Origin: Candidatus Uhrbacteria bacterium
Lineage (GTDB): Bacteria > Patescibacteriota > Patescibacteriia > 2-12-FULL-60-25
DNA: 54,428 bases
Direction: 5' to 3'
Assembly (NCBI GenBank): GCA_030649995.1
Contig: JAUSEV010000019.1
Coordinates: forward strand, 1-54,428
Shown: positions 22,897-30,105 of the stretch, in pieces
How positions within the stretch are numbered: position 1 is the stretch's first letter
Layout: each line of letters starts with the position of its first letter
Notes under the pieces: generated by a model
The model's database searches: none
What the model was told of the DNA's origin: nothing
What the model saw: the letters and a program-made list of their open reading frames with translations, nothing else
Translations under genes and position numbers: made by a program

Positions 22897-24030
22897 ATGG
22901 CAGAAAAATCATCCTCAATACAATGCGAGCAATGTGGCGGTTGGCATCCGACCGAAGCGCACGCGCAATACGAAACAAAAGTTTGTGAAAAGCGTGTGGC
23001 CGAAATCAAGGCTCGCCCAGATTCGGCGTATCGTTTTGATGCGCTTGGATTCACACCAGACAAGAAAGGAAAAATTGACCCGTGGATGCATGAAGTAATT
23101 GAGAAGGCAAAAGATCTTGGGGACGATTTACAGGATGCAGATTTATATATTCATTTTGGACCCATTGAAGCAGGGGTTCGCGGCAAAGAATTTCCGAGTA
23201 CTTTATCGATGATCACACAAGACTCATTTGTAGAAGGGACGTATATTAGTCGCCATATTTCTGGTGAGTCGATGATGCGCAAGGCACACTGGAGCAGTAA
23301 AGCACCGATTGAAATTTTAGAATTGCAAGAACGTTGGGTAAGAACAAGGAGTCAAGAAGATTTGAAAAGTTATCAGCAGAAAATCCAAAATGAACTCAAC
23401 AAAATTATAAAAATAAATGAGGGGATAATTACCTCTGATCCAAAGAGTCATTTTGATTATCAGAAAGATAAAGAAAGGGCCAATAATTTAATAAAAAAGG
23501 CAACCGATTTGCTCTCGAGATTAGATACTGCTGAAGGAAGAAAAGCATCTGTATATCTTATACAGATAGCGCAACCCGGCACAGCGAGTGGGCCTGGAGG
23601 AGAAGAGGTGGGAGTTATATTCAGTGTTGGTGATGCTGTATTTGAAGAGCCGAGCTTTTATTTCAAAAGAGATGGCGGCGAAGGAGGGCTTAGCAGTCGG
23701 TTATCATTCGTTCATGCAACACCAGTTGCGATTTATTACAAAGAGAAACTCGTGATTTGGTTTGGTAGGGATTATGCTGATTGGCGGCACAATCCAGAAA
23801 ATCAAACCGTTGGGAGCGGTCCAAATCCTGTGAGCGAGGAAGCAAGAGAGTTTTACAAAAAGTTTATCCATGCGCTTTATCTTCCTCATGGTTCTATTGA
23901 AGAACAGCAAAGGATGTTGGAGCGTGTGCTGGATATGACCAAGGATCATCCTGAGCAACGTCTGCCAATTTACAATTTTTACGGCAAACTCGTGTGGCCG
24001 AGACCACCCTCTCTTAAATCCGGAATATAA
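22897..24030 (+). CDS. Zinc-ribbon-containing protein of unknown function
   Basis: 377 aa, no signal peptide. N-terminal Cys pair CEQCGGWHP (residues ~10-18) with a further His and CEKR could hold zinc. The middle (~55-240) has a helical, charged segment (residues ~150-225, likely coiled-coil) between two alpha/beta parts. I do not recognise the family. Base composition is more A/T-rich than the housekeeping neighbours, and the gene is flanked by direct repeats (22615-22670 and 24157-24210), which hints at acquisition as a cassette. A strong hairpin follows. Confidence 0.75.
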   Translation: MAEKSSSIQCEQCGGWHPTEAHAQYETKVCEKRVAEIKARPDSAYRFDALGFTPDKKGKIDPWMHEVIEKAKDLGDDLQDADLYIHFGPIEAGVRGKEFPSTLSMITQDSFVEGTYISRHISGESMMRKAHWSSKAPIEILELQERWVRTRSQEDLKSYQQKIQNELNKIIKINEGIITSDPKSHFDYQKDKERANNLIKKATDLLSRLDTAEGRKASVYLIQIAQPGTASGPGGEEVGVIFSVGDAVFEEPSFYFKRDGGEGGLSSRLSFVHATPVAIYYKEKLVIWFGRDYADWRHNPENQTVGSGPNPVSEEAREFYKKFIHALYLPHGSIEEQQRMLERVLDMTKDHPEQRLPIYNFYGKLVWPRPPSLKSGI

Positions 24031-24089
24031 ATCGTCGCATCGTTGATCCTCTTAAAAACAGTTCTCACTTCCTCTACCACGGCACCCCA

Positions 24090-24124
24090 CGTAAAAACCT
24101 TATATTTATTGTAAGGTTTTTACG
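24090..24124. terminator. Strong bidirectional hairpin terminator
   Basis: CGTAAAAACCTTA (24090-24102) is perfectly complementary to TAAGGTTTTTACG (24112-24124). It separates the convergent zinc-ribbon and NUDIX genes. Confidence 0.85.
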
Positions 24125-24156
24125 TTAAGGTCCACGTGGCAGGCCACTGATCAAAG

Positions 24157-24210
24157 GGGGATCGGGGGTCATGTTCCAGTTGCTTCGCGGTGAATATTTT
24201 ATAAGAACTC
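24157..24210. repeat. Direct repeat copy B (~55 bp)
   Basis: Counterpart of 22615-22670. It ends just after the NUDIX stop codon. Confidence 0.75.
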
Positions 24211-24221
24211 TCGCGTGCATC

Positions 24222-24644
24222 TTAACACTCAACTACAGCCTCTTTGAATCCCCCATGTTTTAATTTGTCCAACGTCATGGGGATGAGCCAGCGTAAATTG
24301 TTGATGACATTTTTTGGGAGCTTTTCTACGTCAAACCATTCGACTCGTTCTTCCTCAAGACTTTTTGCGTCGGTTAGGTCTCCTGTGTAGATGTAACCAA
24401 ACACTTCCATCGTCCACGTCGCAGAGTGCAGCGTTCCAATGTATATCCAATCGGAAGGTTCGGTATTTAATCCTGCTTCCTCTTTTATCTCTCGTTGAAT
24501 GCCGCGGATCCCGTCTTCTTCATCCTCCATTTTTCCACCCAGCCCATTTAATTTTCCCACCTGCCAATCCGGTTTGAGCTTATGCATGAGCAGCACTTTA
24601 TCCAAAGAAGCGTTGAATATGAAGCCAAGAGTGTATTTCTTCAT
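24222..24644 (-). CDS. NUDIX hydrolase (8-oxo-dGTPase-like)
   Basis: 140 aa. Nudix box G-x5-E-x7-REUxEExGU is complete: GGKMEDEED...QREIKEEAGL (about residues 36-59). The N-terminal KKYTLGFIFN and KLNGLGGK resemble MTH1/MutT-type enzymes that clean the nucleotide pool of oxidised purines; the actual substrate cannot be told. Divergent from the leader RNA and HD gene. Confidence 0.9.
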   Translation of the reverse strand: MKKYTLGFIFNASLDKVLLMHKLKPDWQVGKLNGLGGKMEDEEDGIRGIQREIKEEAGLNTEPSDWIYIGTLHSATWTMEVFGYIYTGDLTDAKSLEEERVEWFDVEKLPKNVINNLRWLIPMTLDKLKHGGFKEAVVEC

Positions 24645-24675
24645 AGGGAAGATCCTACCACATAGCTCTGACTGT

Positions 24676-24704
24676 TTGACGATTTGTCAAAAATAGGGTA
24701 TATT
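24676..24704 (+). promoter_or_regulatory. Strong sigma-70 promoter of the leader RNA / HD gene
   Basis: TTGACG (24676-24681), 17-bp spacer, TATATT (24699-24704); start near 24711. Unlike the leaderless genes, it lies ~250 bp before the ATG. Confidence 0.85.
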
Positions 24705-24710
24705 GTGTAT

Positions 24711-24897
24711 GTAGGTTCTTTACAATAGTTACTGTCGCTCGCAGACCAATGAGCCGTCGTCTTCTTCCGCCTTGGGCGGATAGGCAAACAGGGAAATCTG
24801 CTGTGAACCACATGAAGAACGATGACTAACCGCAGGCGGTTGGGAGATTTCATTCAGCTTTTTGCTGGATCAAATCTTTCAGCCGCTTTTTGTTTTT
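24711..24897 (+). ncRNA. Structured leader / sRNA with attenuator-type terminator
   Basis: The ~187-nt transcript has a central stem-loop region (GTCGTCTTCTTC near 24756 with GAAGAACGATGAC near 24814; CCGCC-TT-GGGCGG hairpin) and ends in an elaborate terminator: GCGGTT/AGCCGC, AGATTT/AAATCT, CAGC/GCTG, then TTTTTGTTTTT (24836-24897). CCAA (24746-24749) plus GCC (24753-24755) can pair with GGC (24835-24837) plus TTGG (24840-24843), which would break the terminator. That is the logic of a riboswitch or attenuator for the HD gene 65 bp further on; an independent small RNA is also possible. No known riboswitch consensus was recognised. Confidence 0.6.
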
Positions 24898-24961
24898 CAA
24901 AGGTCGTCCGCCAAAGAGCGGGGAGAACAAATCGGCTTCTCACTCTTTAGCAATTACCATT

Positions 24962-25936
24962 ATGAAAAACACTCAAAATAATTCAGAACAACTGACAAAA
25001 CTTGCCGAGGACTTGGTGCATGAACGTATCAAGGGAACTCGAAAAGGATTACCAAACGAGCCAAACTATCGGCACTCCTTTCGCGTGCGCGAAATGGTGC
25101 GCGATTGTCATCTGGGACTTGAAAAAGACGATGATCTTTTCATCGCCGCACTCCTGCATGACATCATGGAAGATGGCAGCGTCTCGTTCGAGGAGCTGGC
25201 AAAAATGGGTTTCACGAAACGAACGATAGAGCTCGTACGTCTCTGTTCGCACGACATGAGCATAGAAGACAAAACAGAGCGCTGGATAGGAATGATCGCG
25301 CGTCTCATGGGAACGAAAAACGATGATGCGTGGCGCATCAAGCTCGCCGACCTTGCCGATAATCTCGCGCAGTCCGCAGGCCTGTCGCTCGAAAACAGGA
25401 TGTTCATGATTGAGGTCAAGGCACCTCTACTGTTGCGGCTGGCTCATGTCCAAAACTCGGCCTACTACATGCTGAAAGACGAGATGGAGAAGCAGAAAAC
25501 AGAGCTGGCAAAAACCCGTGAAGCGCAGGAAGACAATGGCCAAACGCTCAAGCGATTGGCAGAACATCGCAAAGCACCAACACAGTGTCATCTCTGGAAA
25601 AAAGAACAGGTCACGAATGATGATCTGTATTTCGTGGGATTCGACATCTTGTATACCTTCTATGACGACGGCCATTTGAGCCGCAGGCTCATCAAGTGTA
25701 AAGAGTGCGGACAACTCTATTTCAAAGAGTTCTACGAAGAAATTGATTGGGCTGATGGTGACGATCCACAGTATGTGACGTGCATCCCCGTTTCAGACGA
25801 ACCAGAAGCATGGCTCATAAGCAAGACGAGCATCATGGATATTTTGCGGTTCCAGCCGTGCCTTCGCAGCGACTGGCCGAAGGGCGGAATAAAGACAACA
25901 TATTGGGTTGGCCGCAATAAAGAAAATCAACAATAA
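24962..25936 (+). CDS. HD-domain hydrolase, RelA/SpoT-hydrolase-like
   Basis: 324 aa. The N-terminal HD domain (residues ~25-170) has H in YRHSFRVREM, HD in AALLHDIMED and a distal D in IKLADLADNL, the metal-binding set of (p)ppGpp hydrolases and related phosphohydrolases. A coiled stretch (~175-215) links to a C-terminal domain with a CKECGQLYFKEF knuckle and further Cys, possibly a zinc ribbon. Domain order does not match Rel/Spo synthetases, so a single-domain hydrolase is more likely. A 250-nt structured leader precedes it. Confidence 0.8.
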   Translation: MKNTQNNSEQLTKLAEDLVHERIKGTRKGLPNEPNYRHSFRVREMVRDCHLGLEKDDDLFIAALLHDIMEDGSVSFEELAKMGFTKRTIELVRLCSHDMSIEDKTERWIGMIARLMGTKNDDAWRIKLADLADNLAQSAGLSLENRMFMIEVKAPLLLRLAHVQNSAYYMLKDEMEKQKTELAKTREAQEDNGQTLKRLAEHRKAPTQCHLWKKEQVTNDDLYFVGFDILYTFYDDGHLSRRLIKCKECGQLYFKEFYEEIDWADGDDPQYVTCIPVSDEPEAWLISKTSIMDILRFQPCLRSDWPKGGIKTTYWVGRNKENQQ

Positions 25937-25940
25937 TAAT

Positions 25941-26066
25941 ATGAACAAGTACAAAATTACTGCACAGCCATTGATCGGCGAAGGCAATACGGAATATGTC
26001 GTGGAAGCTGATTCGGAAGAACAGGCCAAAGAGATACCGTGTACGATGAAAAATGAGGATGGATAA
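25941..26066 (+). CDS. Small acidic protein, unknown (41 aa)
   Basis: Begins four bases after the HD gene and is probably translated with it. Sequence pattern KYKITAQPL...EYVVEADSEEQAKEI resembles small CPR proteins of strand-helix type. Function unknown. Confidence 0.6.
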   Translation: MNKYKITAQPLIGEGNTEYVVEADSEEQAKEIPCTMKNEDG

Positions 26067-26077
26067 CGGTGAACTGT

Positions 26078-26106
26078 TTGAGCAGACAGAGAAGTTCTGG
26101 TATAGT
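26078..26106 (+). promoter_or_regulatory. Promoter of the 26.1-kb ncRNA
   Basis: TTGAGC (26078-26083), 17-bp spacer, TATAGT (26101-26106), placing the start at 26113, exactly the first base of the RNA's closing stem. Confidence 0.8.
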
Positions 26107-26112
26107 TTTCGG

Positions 26113-26367
26113 GGATAGCGAGAGTTGGTATTTTTTGGTCGAAAGATCGAAAACAGTGTCGTGCAATAAGTCCGCCATCCGTCTTGTACGGTGGATTCGT
26201 CTCGCGGCGAAAGGTGCGGTGAAAAGCGGCGGTGACTTACGGGTATACCAAGAGCCCTAACTATCGGGGAGGCGAACAAAGGCACGCAACAAACAAGATC
26301 GTGGTGATGACCTTCAAGTAACTGGCTATCCAACAAAGAACTCCCCACGCGGGAGTTTTGTGTTTTG
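26113..26367 (+). ncRNA. Structured ncRNA gene, unknown class (~255 nt)
   Basis: The closing stem pairs GGATAGC (26113-26119) with GCTATCC (26325-26331). Inside are TTGGTAT (26125-26131)/ATACCAA (26245-26251); AAGTC (26168-26172)/GACTT (26234-26238) holding a CCGT/ACGG hairpin and a GC-rich purine region; and AAGG-CACG (26279-26286)/CGTG (26300-26303)-CCTT (26311-26314). A terminator hairpin follows. The frame is closed in all directions, so no protein. It lacks the RNase P CR-I, SRP GGAAG, tmRNA TTCGA and 5S signatures. The downstream cupredoxin gene has its own promoter, so this is a separate gene. Confidence 0.7.
26339..26367 (+). terminator. Terminator of the ncRNA
   Basis: AACTCCC (26339-26345) pairs with GGGAGTT (26351-26357), followed by TTGTGTTTTG. 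Confidence 0.85.
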
Positions 26368-26460
26368 AGAAATAGTGAGTGGCGCGATGGGGTATGCCTT
26401 ACGCGGCGACCTTCTCATGCAAATCTGGGATGTAGATGGTGGCACCCCGACACAATCTCC

Positions 26461-26488
26461 TTGTCAACCAAGGAGATTTTGTTATACT
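26461..26488 (+). promoter_or_regulatory. Promoter of the cupredoxin gene
   Basis: TTGTCA (26461-26466), 16-bp spacer, TATACT (26483-26488). Confidence 0.75.
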
Positions 26489-26529
26489 ACAAACGACAAA
26501 CTTTATTTATTCCCTTTTTTCAAAAGCTT

Positions 26530-26961
26530 ATGCGTACACTTTTATTGGCAGGTTTTTTGGTGGCGGTGATGGGTGTGGGTTGTACGGGACCGTTATCACC
26601 GGCGGCGTCAGTTGAGCCATCACCTGCGCCAGCTCCAGCACCCGTTACACCACCCACATCTGAAAAGCCGGAAAAGTCGGTTCCCAAGAGTGTGGCCGTT
26701 GAGATCAAGGACAGTGCTTTTTCCCCACAGATGATCGCGATCAATCCCGGCGACACAGTGGTGTGGACCAACAAGGGCAAGTTTGATCATACTTCGACAG
26801 GACTCAATGGACCGCTTCTGTGGGACTCCGGCAATATCAAATCCGGCGAATCTTATCACCGTGTTTTTGCGGCAGAGGGGCGATATGAGTATCGTTGCGG
26901 GATTCATCCGAATATGACGGGCACGGTGATTGTGGGTAAGATCATTCCATCGGCTCCCTAA
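26530..26961 (+). CDS. Cupredoxin lipoprotein (plastocyanin-like)
   Basis: 143 aa. Lipobox signal peptide (GVGC, Cys18), a Pro/Ala linker (~20-52), then a plastocyanin-like beta-barrel (~55-140). Type-1 copper ligands are visible: His in FDHTSTG and Cys, His, Met in YRCGIHPNMTG. Probably a surface-anchored electron carrier or copper handler; no partner oxidase is in the window. The start is the ATG before the signal peptide; the longer frame has no support. It shares WDSG...CGIH-x2-M-x-GTV with the cupredoxin domain of the 40430-41269 product. Confidence 0.88.
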   Translation: MRTLLLAGFLVAVMGVGCTGPLSPAASVEPSPAPAPAPVTPPTSEKPEKSVPKSVAVEIKDSAFSPQMIAINPGDTVVWTNKGKFDHTSTGLNGPLLWDSGNIKSGESYHRVFAAEGRYEYRCGIHPNMTGTVIVGKIIPSAP

Positions 26962-26967
26962 CAATCT

Positions 26968-27771
26968 ATGCATACAAAGAAAATTATCGGTGTCGTGGTT
27001 GGTGTTATCTGTTTTATTTTGATTCTCATCATCAATCCCTTTGTGACCGTATCCGCGGGTCAGCGCGGGGTGGTTTTGAATTGGGGGGCATTTAATGGAC
27101 GGATTCTCGATCCGGGTCTTCATATGCGAATGCCGATCGCTCAATCGGTTGTAAAAATGGATGTCCAGACACAGAAACTCGAAATAGCGGCATCCGAGGC
27201 GTATTCTCACGATCTTCAAAATGTGAAAATTCATTCCGTGGTCAATTATAATTTAGATCCGAAAGAGGTTGGTTTGATTTATCAACAATATGGTTTGGAT
27301 GTCGAGAGCCGAATTCTTTACCCGAATCTTGAGGCTGCGGTAAAACAGACGGTCGCCAAATATAGCGCGGAAGAACTTCTCTCCAAGCGCGGAGAAGTGG
27401 CTACTGAAATTGAATTGGCTTTTAGGCAAGCCATTCCACACGCGTTTCTCGTGACAAAATACGCGTTGGTCAATGAAGCGTTTTCCGATGCGTTTGAAGC
27501 CGCGATTGAGCAGAAGCAGATCGCGCAACAAAATGCGGAGAAAGCGAATAATGACTTGAAACGCATTAAAATCGAGGCGGAACAGCGCGTCTCACAAGCC
27601 ACGGCCGAAGCCGAAGCCATCAAGATTCAGGCGCAGGCCATTCAACAGCAGGGAGGAGCATCCTACGTCAACTTAAAGGCCGTGGAAAAATGGGACGGAC
27701 ATCTGCCGGCGCAAATGATTCCGGGCGGGGCACTGCCATTTCTCAACCTTCAAACGCAAGGGTTGAGGTAA
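26968..27771 (+). CDS. SPFH/prohibitin-family membrane protein
   Basis: 267 aa. N-terminal TM helix (~7-25) and a band-7 domain (~25-190: GQRGVVLNWG, LDPGLHMRMP, DVQTQKLE, YSAEELLSKRGEV), then an Ala/Gln/Glu-rich coiled-coil (~185-230) and GGASYVNLKAVEKWDG...LPFLNL, as in prohibitins. Forms ring scaffolds in the membrane, often regulating proteases such as FtsH. Six bases after the cupredoxin gene, probably one operon. Confidence 0.92.
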   Translation: MHTKKIIGVVVGVICFILILIINPFVTVSAGQRGVVLNWGAFNGRILDPGLHMRMPIAQSVVKMDVQTQKLEIAASEAYSHDLQNVKIHSVVNYNLDPKEVGLIYQQYGLDVESRILYPNLEAAVKQTVAKYSAEELLSKRGEVATEIELAFRQAIPHAFLVTKYALVNEAFSDAFEAAIEQKQIAQQNAEKANNDLKRIKIEAEQRVSQATAEAEAIKIQAQAIQQQGGASYVNLKAVEKWDGHLPAQMIPGGALPFLNLQTQGLR

Positions 27772-27782
27772 GTTGATGTCAT

Positions 27783-28139
27783 ATGTTTTTTCAACCGAAG
27801 CGCGTGGAGAAGCCTTGGGGATATGAGGTGTGGTTTGCTCATGCGGAAAATTATGTCGGCAAAATCATTCACATCAATCAAAACTGTCAGTTAAGTTTGC
27901 AGTATCATGTGGAAAAAGATGAAACCCTTTATTGTTTCAAGGGACAGGCATTTTTGGTGTATGGAAAGGACGACACTTTGATCGAAGAGTCCTTCAAAGA
28001 AGGGCGGTCGTTTCGTGTGTATCCGGGAACAAAGCATCGGCTCAAAGCCGGTGAAGGCGGATGTGATATTCTGGAAGCTTCCACGGCACAGGTTGACGAT
28101 GTCGTTCGTCTTCAAGATGACTACGGCCGTCTTGGGTAG
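27783..28139 (+). CDS. Cupin, mannose-6-phosphate isomerase-like
   Basis: 118 aa, a single cupin barrel. KPWGYEVWFA, LQYHVEKDETLY (metal His/Glu), PGTKHRL and VDDVVRLQDDYGR match the C-terminal domain of type II phosphomannose isomerases. It may isomerise a sugar phosphate for surface glycans. Follows the SPFH gene by 11 bp. Confidence 0.88.
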   Translation: MFFQPKRVEKPWGYEVWFAHAENYVGKIIHINQNCQLSLQYHVEKDETLYCFKGQAFLVYGKDDTLIEESFKEGRSFRVYPGTKHRLKAGEGGCDILEASTAQVDDVVRLQDDYGRLG

Positions 28140-28148
28140 AAGATATTT

Positions 28149-28343
28149 ATGGATGGGACGATTCGAAAAGATATTCACCCGGGCTTACCCGTCGTCATCG
28201 TTGAAAAACAAGATCAAGGCACCGGAAAATCCACGTGCGGGATTGTTAAAGATATTTTAACCAGCGCGCCCGTACATCCTCGAGGCATCAAAGTCAGATT
28301 GGAAACAGGAGAGGTCGGAAGAGTGCAGTATATTGAAGTGTAA
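28149..28343 (+). CDS. YwbE-family protein
   Basis: 64 aa. Matches the YwbE/DUF2196 pattern: IRKDIHPGLPVVIVEKQDQ, TCGIVKDILT, HPRGIKVRLE and GEVGRVQYI. A small beta-barrel of unknown role. Last gene of the 26.5-28.3 kb operon. Confidence 0.9.
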   Translation: MDGTIRKDIHPGLPVVIVEKQDQGTGKSTCGIVKDILTSAPVHPRGIKVRLETGEVGRVQYIEV

Positions 28344-28430
28344 AGATCGTCTCAGTTCCGTTTCAGTTCTGACAATTGGCCGCTGTTGATAGTTGAAGAA
28401 AGTAGCTCTACTTTAACCGATAAACACCTA

Positions 28431-28459
28431 TTGACAGAAAGTCAAACAATCAGTATATT
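28431..28459 (+). promoter_or_regulatory. Strong promoter of the ZIP transporter
   Basis: TTGACA (28431-28436), 17-bp spacer, TATATT (28454-28459); start near 28466. Confidence 0.88.
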
Positions 28460-28468
28460 GAATTCATA

Positions 28469-28512
28469 AAGTCTCCTGTGCCTGCCCTTAGGGGGAGTGT
28501 GCAGGACTTTTT
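28469..28512 (+). promoter_or_regulatory. Terminator-like leader hairpin before the ZIP gene
   Basis: AAGTC-tc-CTG (28469-28478) pairs with CAGGACTT (28502-28509) and runs into TTTTT, with an inner CCCT/GGGG helix. It starts three bases after the predicted transcript start and ends just before the ATG. A metal-responsive attenuator is inferred; it could also merely stabilise the mRNA. Confidence 0.6.
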
Positions 28513-28516
28513 CGTT

Positions 28517-29260
28517 ATGGTAGATTTTAGTTCTATGCAACCCATTCTTTTTGCCATCGCTACATTTTTTTCAACGCTCATTGGCGGGTTGTTTGCGATT
28601 CGATTCAAGACAAAACTGCATCTCATCATGGGATTCACCGCCGGCGTGCTGCTCGGGGTTGTCAGTTTTGATATTTTCCCGGAGATCATCAACCAAGTTC
28701 ATGAACATCATATTCCATCCATTGAACCGATGATCGCTCTTGTTATCGGTTTTCTGTTGTTTCATATTTTGGAAAAAGCCATGGTCATCCATCATGCGCA
28801 CGAAGGGGATTACGCCGATCACAAACATCCGCATGTGGGTGTCGCGTCCGCGCTCGCGCTTGTCGGTCATAGTTTTATGGATGGCGTCGGTATCGGTTTG
28901 GGTTTTCAAATAAATCCGGCGGTTGGACTTTTGGTTGCCATCGCCGTTATCGCGCATGACTTTACCGACGGCATGAACACGGTCACCCTCATGTTGCATC
29001 ACAACAATACGGCAAAAAAGTCGAAACGGTTTTTGTTATTAGATGCCGCGGCCCCTGTTTTGGGTGCTCTCTCCACATTATTTTTTCAGGTCTCCCCGCA
29101 TTTCCTTGTATGGTATCTCGGTTTTTTTGCCGGATTTCTTTTGTACATTGGCATCAGCGATATTTTACCGGAAGCACACAGCAAACACAGCTCATTTAAA
29201 CTGATCGGGTTGACGATCATCGGTACGGCTTTCATTTTTTTCGTCACACGATTTACATAG
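28517..29260 (+). CDS. ZIP-family metal transporter
   Basis: 247 aa with eight TM helices. Takes up Zn2+, Fe2+ or Mn2+ into the cytoplasm. TM4 HSFMDGVGIGLGF and TM5 AHDFTDGMNTV carry the metal-binding His and Asp residues; a His-rich loop (HHAHEGDYADHKHPH, ~88-102) lies between TM3 and TM4. Alternative start ATG 28535. Preceded by a strong promoter and a leader hairpin, as expected for metal control. Confidence 0.9.
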   Translation: MVDFSSMQPILFAIATFFSTLIGGLFAIRFKTKLHLIMGFTAGVLLGVVSFDIFPEIINQVHEHHIPSIEPMIALVIGFLLFHILEKAMVIHHAHEGDYADHKHPHVGVASALALVGHSFMDGVGIGLGFQINPAVGLLVAIAVIAHDFTDGMNTVTLMLHHNNTAKKSKRFLLLDAAAPVLGALSTLFFQVSPHFLVWYLGFFAGFLLYIGISDILPEAHSKHSSFKLIGLTIIGTAFIFFVTRFT

Positions 29261-29277
29261 TTATGATATAGTGGCTC

Positions 29278-29322
29278 TATTCACTATTCACTATTCATTA
29301 TTCTTACTTCTTGATTCTTCCC
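29278..29322. repeat. Heptamer array (ATTCACT)
   Basis: ATTCACT, ATTCACT, ATTCATT, then degenerate units at a 7-bp period, directly before the next gene. Confidence 0.8.
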
Positions 29323-29323
29323 T

Positions 29324-29650
29324 ATGAATACCTTGTTTCGCGTTCTCGGTTCCATTTATTTTTTGATTTGGTCGATTATCGGTATCGGCGTCTTGATCGC
29401 TTTATTCGCCGGATTTGTGTTTGTGAAGCAAGGAGGTCCTTCGCAAATGATGAGTTCTTTTTTACCCATGATGGGAGGCGGCGGTTCCGGATCACAAGAG
29501 CAAGATCAGGTTTCCGCCGAGTTAAAGGCCTGCGCCGTAAAAATTCTGGGGGAAAAACGCACGAATGAATTGTTGAACGGTTCCCAACCGTCCGCAAGTG
29601 AAATGCAAAAGTTAAGTGCCGGTTGCAGTAATTTTTTACCAAAAAAATAA
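29324..29650 (+). CDS. Small membrane protein, unknown
   Basis: 108 aa. One TM helix (~8-34), a Gly-rich linker and a short soluble helical tail containing two Cys. Family not recognised. Followed ten bases later by arfB. Confidence 0.65.
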   Translation: MNTLFRVLGSIYFLIWSIIGIGVLIALFAGFVFVKQGGPSQMMSSFLPMMGGGGSGSQEQDQVSAELKACAVKILGEKRTNELLNGSQPSASEMQKLSAGCSNFLPKK

Positions 29651-29659
29651 CTCGCTATT

Positions 29660-30097
29660 ATGTCTCCATTTGAAAAAGGATGGAGCGATCCACCCATGTT
29701 ACCTCGAGAAATTCCCGCGGGCGAACTCCGTTTTACGTATGTGGGCTCTCGCGGTCCCGGGGGTCAAAATGTGAATAAAACCGCGACCAAGGTACAGGTG
29801 CGCTGGCATATAGAAAGCTCAACGGGGTTTACGATGGAAGAAAAACAGATCTTACAAACTCGCCTTAAAACCAACGAGGCGGGGGAAATGGTATTATCGT
29901 GTGACGAAACTCGGTCGCAACCGCAAAATAAAAAGAAGGTGATCGCGCGACTTCACGCGCTCGTGACGGAAGCTCTCAAGCCGGAAATTGAGCGCATAGC
30001 CAGCCGTCCGACCAAAGGCTCGCAAGAACGCCGCGTCACGGAGAAAAAACATCGTGGTGCCATAAAATCAAAACGAAGAAAACAGGAGTGGGAGTAG
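29660..30097 (+). CDS. arfB: Alternative ribosome-rescue factor (ArfB/YaeJ-like)
   Basis: 145 aa. A release-factor catalytic domain with the GGQ motif (residues 34-36, SRGPGGQNVNKT) and no codon-recognition domain, then a basic C-terminal tail (KKHRGAIKSKRRKQ) that in ArfB enters the empty mRNA channel. Hydrolyses peptidyl-tRNA on stalled ribosomes. The first 12 residues may be untranslated if ATG 29696 is used. Confidence 0.92.
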   Translation: MSPFEKGWSDPPMLPREIPAGELRFTYVGSRGPGGQNVNKTATKVQVRWHIESSTGFTMEEKQILQTRLKTNEAGEMVLSCDETRSQPQNKKKVIARLHALVTEALKPEIERIASRPTKGSQERRVTEKKHRGAIKSKRRKQEWE

Positions 30098-30105
30098 AAA
30101 AAAAT

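Noticed and set aside
24711-24897. 6S RNA, suggested by the ~187-nt length.
   Set aside because: The 5' and 3' ends do not pair into the long closing stem; the 3' end is an independent terminator.
26113-26367. RNase P RNA or SRP RNA.
   Set aside because: The RNase P core motif GAGGAAAGTCC and the SRP GGAAG/AGCA loop are absent, and stem order does not match.
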